This document shows positions 54,433 through 59,440 of a stretch of DNA of 59,440 nt, piece by piece. Every line of letters starts with the position of its first letter. Position 1 is the first letter of the stretch. The notes under the pieces are model-generated. The model was given only the letters and a program-made list of their open reading frames with translations, had not been told where the DNA came from and ran no database searches. The translations under genes were made by a program, and so were the position numbers. The DNA comes from Paraliobacillus quinghaiensis (GTDB lineage Bacteria > Bacillota > Bacilli > Bacillales > Amphibacillaceae), in assembly GCF_003426025.1 (NCBI RefSeq), contig NZ_QJSH01000017.1, forward strand, positions 1-59,440. The letters are read 5' to 3'.

Positions 54433-55413
54433 ATGATTACAAGCTTAAAAGGATTGCATCATGTTACAGCAATTACAAGCAGTGCAGAAAAGAATTATGA
54501 ATTTTTCACATATGTTTTAGGTATGCGATTGGTCAAAAAAACGGTGAATCAAGATGACATTCAAACCTATCATTTATTCTTTGCAGACGATAAAGGAAGT
54601 CCAGGAACAGATATGACTTTTTTTGATTTTCCAGGGATTCCAAAAGGGTCACACGGTACGAATGAGATTTTTAAAACTGGATTTAGAGTACCGAATGATG
54701 CAGCAATTGAATATTGGGCGAAACGGTTTGACCGATTAGGTGTAAAACATAGTGGAATTAAAGAACAATTCGGGAAAAAGACACTTTCGTTTGTTGACTT
54801 TGACGATCAACAATACCAACTTGTGTCCGATCAGAACAATAAAGGAGTGGAATCTGGAACACCATGGCAAGATGGACCAATCCCATTAGAGTATGCAATA
54901 ACTGGGTTAGGACCGATATTTGTTCGTATCGCACAATTTGACTACTTTAAAGAGGTATTGGAGAAGGCGATGTTGTTTACAGAAATTGATCAAGAGGGTT
55001 CTTATCACTTATTTGAGGTCGGTGAAGGTGGAAATGGTGCACAAGTTGTTGTGGAACATAATGCAGTATTACCTCAAGCGCAACAAGGATATGGTACAGT
55101 ACACCATGCAGCATTCCGTGTAGAAGATCGTTCTGTATTAGAAGAATGGATCGAGCGGATGCCAAAGTTTGGTTTCCAAACATCTGGATACGTAAATCGT
55201 CATTTCTTTGAATCTTTATATGCACGAGTAGCACCACAAATTTTATTTGAGTTTGCAACAGATGGTCCTGGCTTTATGGGTGATGAGCCTTATGAAACAT
55301 TAGGGGAAAAGTTATCACTACCGCCATTTCTAGAACCAAAACGAAATGAAATTGAAAAAAGTGTTCGATCAATTGATACAGTCAGAAGTACGATTGAGTT
55401 CAAAAAAGAATAG
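54433..55413 (+). CDS. Ring-cleaving dioxygenase of the MhqA/MhqO type
   Basis: Extradiol-type dioxygenase of the vicinal-oxygen-chelate superfamily, thought to open hydroquinone/quinone rings in Bacilli. 326 residues from ATG 54433 with GAGGAGG upstream. Four VOC units form two halves. Metal ligands: GLHHVTAI near residue 8, VHHAAFRVED near 222, and RVAPQILFEFATDGPGFMGD near 265-280. B. subtilis homologues are induced by quinones through MhqR; no mhqR-like gene is nearby. Ends with a terminator. Confidence 0.88.
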   Translation: MITSLKGLHHVTAITSSAEKNYEFFTYVLGMRLVKKTVNQDDIQTYHLFFADDKGSPGTDMTFFDFPGIPKGSHGTNEIFKTGFRVPNDAAIEYWAKRFDRLGVKHSGIKEQFGKKTLSFVDFDDQQYQLVSDQNNKGVESGTPWQDGPIPLEYAITGLGPIFVRIAQFDYFKEVLEKAMLFTEIDQEGSYHLFEVGEGGNGAQVVVEHNAVLPQAQQGYGTVHHAAFRVEDRSVLEEWIERMPKFGFQTSGYVNRHFFESLYARVAPQILFEFATDGPGFMGDEPYETLGEKLSLPPFLEPKRNEIEKSVRSIDTVRSTIEFKKE

Positions 55414-55420
55414 ACGTTTT

Positions 55421-55459
55421 AAAATCTCGCTACTACTTATATGTAGCGGGATTTTTTTA
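55421..55459 (+). terminator. Terminator after the dioxygenase gene
   Basis: AATCTCGCTAC pairs with GTAGCGGGATT (one G-T pair) around a loop, followed by TTTTTT. Eight bases after the stop. Confidence 0.8.
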
Positions 55460-55543
55460 GTATGAAAATAAATAGAAAAAATATATAATTGACTAATTAT
55501 AAAAACCAAACACGAGCCTATCTCGTCTAATAAGTGAGGTGAA

Positions 55544-56068
55544 ATGATGAAGGGCTTTTTTAGAATTGCAGGTATGAATTATGAAGATGTAATCACTGAA
55601 TATGGAACAGGTATTAAGCAGGTTGCCTATTCTTATGTTAAGGATAAGCAGATAGCAGAGGATATAACGCAAGAAACGTTCATTAGATGTTTGACAAAAG
55701 GAAACAAGTTCAAAAGAGAAGCTTCATTAAGAACATGGCTATATCAGATAGCAATTAACTTATCTAAGGATCATTTGAGAAATGTATACAACAAACGGGT
55801 TACGACAAATAATGAACTTGTCCAATCAATAGAAAATAAAACCCCTTCAGCTGAAAGTATAGCCCTTACTAATTCCGATAAAAGAGACATAACTGACTAC
55901 ATATTAGCATTACCAGAAAAATATCGGGAAATTATTATACTATTCTATTTTAAAGAGTTTAAGACAATTGAAATAGCCAAAGTTTTAAACATATCAGAAA
56001 ATACAGTAAAAACTCGTTTACGTCGTTCAAGAGAATTACTAAAAGAAGGGATGGACAAGAATGAGTGA
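55544..56068 (+). CDS. ECF-type RNA polymerase sigma factor
   Basis: 174 residues. Region 2 at about 20-85 (IAEDITQETFIRCL, LRTWLYQIAINLSKDHLR) and region 4 at about 110-170 (LPEKYREIIILFYFKEFKTI, EIAKVLNISENTVKTRLRR). GAGGTGA precedes ATG 55544; a second ATG follows directly. It overlaps its downstream partner by 8 bases. The family looks like the SigX/SigV-related ECF factors of Bacilli, but no close named homologue can be fixed. No strong ECF-type promoter was recognised upstream. Confidence 0.9.
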   Translation: MMKGFFRIAGMNYEDVITEYGTGIKQVAYSYVKDKQIAEDITQETFIRCLTKGNKFKREASLRTWLYQIAINLSKDHLRNVYNKRVTTNNELVQSIENKTPSAESIALTNSDKRDITDYILALPEKYREIIILFYFKEFKTIEIAKVLNISENTVKTRLRRSRELLKEGMDKNE

Positions 56069-56780
56069 TAAAAATTTTATTAATATAAAACAAGAATTAG
56101 AACAGTCTAGTCATTTCAATGAATTAACATATACAGAGAAAAGCAAAAAAGGCATCTTAAGAAAGGTATATATGCGAGAGGTGATTAGTAGAATATTTGT
56201 ATTTTTTATTTCTGTATTTTCTATCTTCCTATTCTTAACAAATGATAATTGGTTAGGTTTTCTCTATATAAATACATTTGTGTTTTTTGTTATTTTAATT
56301 CTGGTGGTTGGATGTGCAATTTGGCTTGGAATTCGTTTAGATTATTGGATGGATCGGCTTCGATTCCAAGTTTGGATTCAGGTGTTTTTCAGTTGTTTGA
56401 TCATTCTATTTTTAACCTATCAACTTTTTACACCCTATTTCTATTCGGATCAGTATCTAAAACAGATTGGAGTTGAAAAGATCGAGTCGTATTATCAACT
56501 ATCGGATAAGAAACTAAGTCAAGAAGAGCGTGAACAGATTGCTGAAAACTCCTTAAGTAAAGGGCTCGCTTTCTCGGTAATTTTACTTGAACACTATCCA
56601 ATGGGGGAGTTAAAACGACTAGAGGTTGTTGATAGTAGACGTAACTACTACTTGTATTACTTGACAGTAGAAGTTGAAAAGCAAATTGATTCTCGTATTG
56701 AGAAAAGTATTTATCGTTTTGAATTTAACAAAGAAGATGGTGAATTTAAAATAGATGGTTCCGTCAGCTTGAATGAATAA
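56061..56780 (+). CDS. Membrane protein, probable regulator of the adjacent ECF sigma factor
   Basis: 239 residues, coupled to the sigma gene by overlap. The first ~50 residues are cytoplasmic and charged, without zinc-finger Cys. Three membrane helices follow: 47-65 (VFFISVFSIFLFLTN), 70-95 (LYINTFVFFVILILVVGCAI) and 108-128. The rest (about 130-239) is extracytoplasmic and mixed. Position predicts an anti-sigma role; the multi-helix topology differs from the single-helix RsiW type. A T-rich bidirectional terminator lies 7 bases after the stop. Confidence 0.7.
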   Translation: MSDKNFINIKQELEQSSHFNELTYTEKSKKGILRKVYMREVISRIFVFFISVFSIFLFLTNDNWLGFLYINTFVFFVILILVVGCAIWLGIRLDYWMDRLRFQVWIQVFFSCLIILFLTYQLFTPYFYSDQYLKQIGVEKIESYYQLSDKKLSQEEREQIAENSLSKGLAFSVILLEHYPMGELKRLEVVDSRRNYYLYYLTVEVEKQIDSRIEKSIYRFEFNKEDGEFKIDGSVSLNE

Positions 56781-56787
56781 TAAACAA

Positions 56788-56823
56788 ACGATCTGAAGCT
56801 TCATACTATCGGCTTCAGATCGT
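56788..56823. terminator. Bidirectional terminator between convergent genes
   Basis: ACGATCTGAAGC and GCTTCAGATCGT form a perfect 12-bp stem with a 12-base loop. T-rich DNA follows on the plus strand and A-rich precedes it. It overlaps the end of the minus-strand YczE-like gene by one base. Confidence 0.78.
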
Positions 56824-57449
56824 TATTTAAATTGTTCTACTTGGTGTATTTTCTTTCGTTCAAATTTGGCTACAAAGGGCATAAAATAGTTGATTACGAG
56901 GCCAGACAATAACGCATAAATCAATGTTCCAATACCAATAGCTCCACTGAAAATAAATGCGAAAATAACAAGCACTATACTCAATAGTCCTCGTGAAACA
57001 AATATGTTTAATCCAGTTAATTTGCGGATTACGAGCATTGAACGATCCATTGGATTTGGTGCAAAGTCAGCTTGCAGGTTAACAGCAATCCCAAGACTAC
57101 TAACAATCATTCCAGTTAATAGAACAATCATTTGCATGAAAAATACCTCAGGATTTATCAGGTCGTTTAATAGTAATAACCAAAAATCAATACATGCCCC
57201 CGTGATAAAGGAAGTAATTAGCGCAAAATACTCAGGTCTACGTTTCTCAGCTAGTGCATTGGATAGCACCATGATTGAACCTAAGACAATTTCCCAACTA
57301 CCAACAGTGAACCCGAATGTCCGGTGTAAGCCAACAAGGAGCGCATCAAAAGGACTCGCGCCTAGCAGGGATTGAATGGTTAAGGCAATTCCAAGAGTCA
57401 TTATAAAAATTCCTAATGTATAAAAGATAAAACGTTGCAATACCATCAA
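56823..57449 (-). CDS. YczE/YitT-family integral membrane protein
   Basis: 208 residues with about five to six membrane helices and little else. Family-typical segments: SLLGASPFDALLVGLHRTFG then FTVGSWEIVLG, and ADFAPNPMDRSMLVIRKLTG. The family has no settled function; B. subtilis YczE is tied to surfactin-type peptide production. A start one codon later (MVLQRF) is possible. Gene lies 16 bases after the acetyltransferase gene on the same strand. Confidence 0.82.
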   Translation of the reverse strand: MMVLQRFIFYTLGIFIMTLGIALTIQSLLGASPFDALLVGLHRTFGFTVGSWEIVLGSIMVLSNALAEKRRPEYFALITSFITGACIDFWLLLLNDLINPEVFFMQMIVLLTGMIVSSLGIAVNLQADFAPNPMDRSMLVIRKLTGLNIFVSRGLLSIVLVIFAFIFSGAIGIGTLIYALLSGLVINYFMPFVAKFERKKIHQVEQFK

Positions 57450-57465
57450 AAACCTCCCTTAACTG

Positions 57466-57897
57466 CTACTCTAAGTTCTTCTCCATCACAATGTGCGGTA
57501 TACCGTCTTCGATAAATACATCTGAAACTGTTTGATAGTTTAATGATTGGTAGAATCCTTCTGCATGCGTTTGACCATGTAAAAAAACAGCTAAAGCATT
57601 TTTATCGCGTGCTATAGCCTCCAGGTTTTTAACAATTAGTTTACCAAGACCTTTTTTACGAAAAGATAAACTCACACAAATTCTTTCTAACTTTCCTTTG
57701 CCATCTACAATACGAATTCGTCCAGTCGCAGCAGGTTGGTTATCTATTTCTATTAAAATATGTTTTGTATTTGGATCCTGATCATGTTTATCGAATTCAT
57801 CACTTAGCGGAACCTCTTGTTCTTCAACAAAAACTTCCTTACGAATCTGACAAACCTTCTCCCATTGGAGTTTATTTGTTACTTGAGTTACTTGCAT
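57466..57897 (-). CDS. GNAT-family acetyltransferase (YjcF/ElaA-like)
   Basis: 143 residues from ATG 57897 (MQVTQVTNK) with GGAGGG upstream; eight codons earlier in frame is less likely. The GNAT acetyl-CoA signature is LERICVSLSFRKKGLGKLIV near residue 75, and a C-terminal beta strand FYQSLNYQTVSDVFIEDGIP is typical of the YjcF group. N-terminal RKEVFVEEQEVPLSDEFDKH is the conserved start of this subfamily. Acceptor unknown. Likely cotranscribed with the YczE-like gene. Confidence 0.87.
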   Translation of the reverse strand: MQVTQVTNKLQWEKVCQIRKEVFVEEQEVPLSDEFDKHDQDPNTKHILIEIDNQPAATGRIRIVDGKGKLERICVSLSFRKKGLGKLIVKNLEAIARDKNALAVFLHGQTHAEGFYQSLNYQTVSDVFIEDGIPHIVMEKNLE

Positions 57898-58120
57898 TTC
57901 AATCCCTCCATAACAGTGCATTCCTTTATCTTAGGGGATTCAGTGTTTAATTTCAAGACATAAACTTTCAACTGTCGTATGAGGAAAAAGAGATGGCTGC
58001 CTGTATATATGATAAAAATTAATTAAGATGTTCAGTTTGTCTTAAAGAAAATTGTACATAAAAAAGTATTGAAATATTTAACAATAAGTATTAAGCTAAC
58101 AAAAATAGGGGGGAGCTAAT

Positions 58121-58681
58121 ATGAAATTTATTTTACTATTCGGTCCGCAAGCTGTTGGGAAAATGACAATTGGACATGAGTTAGAAACGTTAACAGATCT
58201 AAAACTTTTTCACAACCACATGACAATTGAGTTGGTTAAGCCATTTTTTGATTTTGGTACACCTTCGTTTCATCGTCTCGTAAAATTATTTCGTAATGAA
58301 ATCTTTAAGGAAGTTGCTAATAGTGATTTATCTGGAATGATTTTCACTTATGTATGGGCATTTGATCAACAGGAAGATTGGGATTTTGTAGAAAGTGTTT
58401 GTGCTACCTTTAAAGAAAAAGGAGCGGAAATATATTTTGTTGAGTTAGAAGCTACCCCTGAAGAGCGGCTAAAAAGAAATGTCACGCCACATCGCCTAGA
58501 ACATAAGGCAACGAAGCGGAATGTTGCGCAATCTGAGAAGAATTTACGTGAGACGATGGAGCAATATCGTTTAAACTCGTATGAGGGCGAAATAACACAG
58601 CAGAATTATATCCGAATCGATAATACAAAACTAACAGCAGAAGAAGTAGCAATCAAGATTAAAAATGAGTTTAATTTATAG
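58121..58681 (+). CDS. P-loop kinase-like protein (AAA_33/shikimate-kinase-like)
   Basis: 186 residues. Walker A FGPQAVGKMTIGHEL near residue 8 is followed by HNHMTIELVKPFF, an internal region (MIFTYVWAFDQQEDWDFVES), the segment VELEATPEERLKRNVTPHR, which resembles the lid of small-molecule kinases, and NYIRIDNTKLTAEE near the end. This arrangement occurs in uncharacterised small kinases of Bacilli. The substrate is unknown. AGGGGGGAGC precedes the ATG. Confidence 0.8.
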   Translation: MKFILLFGPQAVGKMTIGHELETLTDLKLFHNHMTIELVKPFFDFGTPSFHRLVKLFRNEIFKEVANSDLSGMIFTYVWAFDQQEDWDFVESVCATFKEKGAEIYFVELEATPEERLKRNVTPHRLEHKATKRNVAQSEKNLRETMEQYRLNSYEGEITQQNYIRIDNTKLTAEEVAIKIKNEFNL

Positions 58682-58719
58682 ATAGGCCAATTTCTGCCGA
58701 ACAATCATATTTAAATTAA

Positions 58720-58763
58720 AAACTTCCCTTTAAGTTTAGCTGTAAAGGGAAGCACGTTTTTGA
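58720..58763. terminator. Hairpin between convergent kinase and azoreductase genes
   Basis: CTTCCCTTTA pairs with TAAAGGGAAG over a 10-base loop; the T-run (GTTTTTG) begins three bases later on the plus strand. Confidence 0.55.
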
Positions 58764-58799
58764 CTAAGGTTATATTTAAGAATTTAATGGGGGAGGCAA

Positions 58800-59313
58800 T
58801 TAAAACGTAAATGCTTTATCTTTTGCTTGAGCTATAGCAGCTTCTTTAATTTCTTCTTTTCTGTCTGGAATCTGGTCGTGTCCTTCAACAAACAATCCCT
58901 CAATATCGGTAATTCCAAAGAAATTGAGTAGTGTTTTAATATAACGATGCCCCATCTCTTTATCAGAAGCGGGTCCGTGTGAATAAACCCCACCACTTGC
59001 TTGGATATGGAGTGCCTTTTTATCTGGTAATAAACCAATTGGCCCTTCTTCTGTATGTTTAAATGTCTTGCCTGCTACTGCGACAGAATCGAGGTATGCT
59101 TTCATAATTGGTGGAATAGAAAAGTTCCATAATGGAGTAACGAAAACGTACTTATCAGCTGCAATGAATTGGTTACATAATGCATCGAGTCGTCCGACTT
59201 TCTTTTTTTCCTCATCTGAAAGAGCAGCAAAATCACTGCCGCTTTGTAATTTCCCCCATCCCTTGAAAACATCAGGATCAATTTGTGGGATGTAAGCATT
59301 ATACAAATCGATT
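58800..59313 (-). pseudogene. azoR: FMN-dependent NADH azoreductase AzoR, interrupted by a group II intron
   Basis: The C-terminal ~170 residues of a flavodoxin-fold FMN:NADH quinone/azo reductase, which reduces quinones and azo compounds with two electrons. Conserved: DLYNAYIPQIDPDVFKGWGK, TPLWNFSIPPIMKAYLDSVA, the FMN loop SGGVYSHGP. The match begins at the DLYN motif of the N-terminal domain. At base 59314 the sequence changes abruptly to a group II intron, so about 35 N-terminal residues are lost or lie beyond the window. The open frame that reads on into the intron gives a sequence unlike AzoR. The intron is in the opposite orientation to the gene, so splicing cannot restore azoR mRNA. 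Confidence 0.85.
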
Positions 59314-59440
59314 GTGCGCCCGGCATGAGTTATAACTAGGTGGTGAAAGTCCACCACAGACTTGGCAGTAGGAACTGTTAGTGAAAGGCAAGGGTGTCTA
59401 TCGTGAGATAGAATCTGAAGGAAGCCGGACACAAAATCCC
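59314..59440 (+). mobile_element. Group II intron, 5' end (cut off by window end)
   Basis: The intron begins GTGCGCCCGGCATGAG at 59314, inside azoR. Domain I features follow: GGTGGTGAAAGTCCACCAC (59340-59358), GGAACTGTTAGTGAAAGGCA (about 59372-59391), and ATCTGAAGGAAGCCGGACAC near 59411-59432. These are standard 5' group II intron blocks. The reverse transcriptase gene would lie beyond base 59440. It resembles bacterial IIB/IIC types, but class cannot be fixed from 127 bases. Confidence 0.88.

Noticed and set aside
59314-59432. Extended N terminus of azoR reading into the intron
   Set aside because: The first ~38 residues are unlike AzoR and are the antisense of conserved group II intron RNA.

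Overview
The window reads as a chromosomal segment of a low-GC, spore-forming member of the Bacillaceae. The evidence is the gene order rrn - tRNA cluster - sigW - rsiW - cdaA - cdaR - glmM - glmS (as in Bacillus), a glmS ribozyme, SpoVAC/SpoVAD spore genes, a des-desK-desR cold-response locus and strong Shine-Dalgarno sites. A mevalonate-pathway operon, which many Bacillus lack, would fit a halotolerant relative such as Oceanobacillus, Virgibacillus or Gracilibacillus. The genus is inference.

Layout. 1-1256: end of a 23S rRNA gene, 5S rRNA and nine tRNA genes, closed by a terminator. 1372-8756: envelope-stress sigma factor and anti-sigma, c-di-AMP synthase and its regulator, and amino-sugar synthesis (glmM, ribozyme-controlled glmS).

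8782-24755: a complete Tn7-like transposon of 15,974 bp at attTn7, 25 bp after the glmS stop. Both ends are visible: a 15-bp terminal inverted repeat TGTGAATTTTAATAT, a 5-bp TAAAA target duplication, and arrays of TnsB-type sites. It encodes TnsA, TnsB, TnsC and two different TniQ/TnsD-family proteins, with no CRISPR-Cas. Its cargo holds an ECF sigma/anti-sigma pair, an M15 peptidase with a peptidoglycan-binding domain, a secreted helical protein sharing a C-terminal motif with the anti-sigma factor, a large secreted beta-rich protein, and much decayed DNA (thermonuclease pseudogene, group II intron remnant, IS3-family relics).

24788-32095: the displaced glmS terminator, a truncated maa, hsp20, a VOC epimerase, a phosphonate-type ABC transporter (phnDCEE) and a cytoplasmic 5'-nucleotidase. 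32242-35874: a spoVA2-like sporulation cluster (DUF1657, SpoVAC, SpoVAD, DUF1657, DUF421, DUF421) without SpoVAEb. 36086-44094: a pentapeptide-repeat protein, a GntR regulator, and the nucleoside uptake and catabolism operon nupC-pdp-xapX-deoB-punA-cdd-deoC with two candidate operators.

44094-59440: a 20-bp tandem repeat, ydaT-like gene, des-desK-desR, mevalonate kinase - mevalonate diphosphate decarboxylase - phosphomevalonate kinase, a lipoprotein, a small K+ channel, an aldehyde dehydrogenase, a ring-cleaving dioxygenase, a second ECF sigma with a membrane partner, and small metabolic genes. The window ends inside a group II intron that has split an azoreductase gene in antisense orientation.
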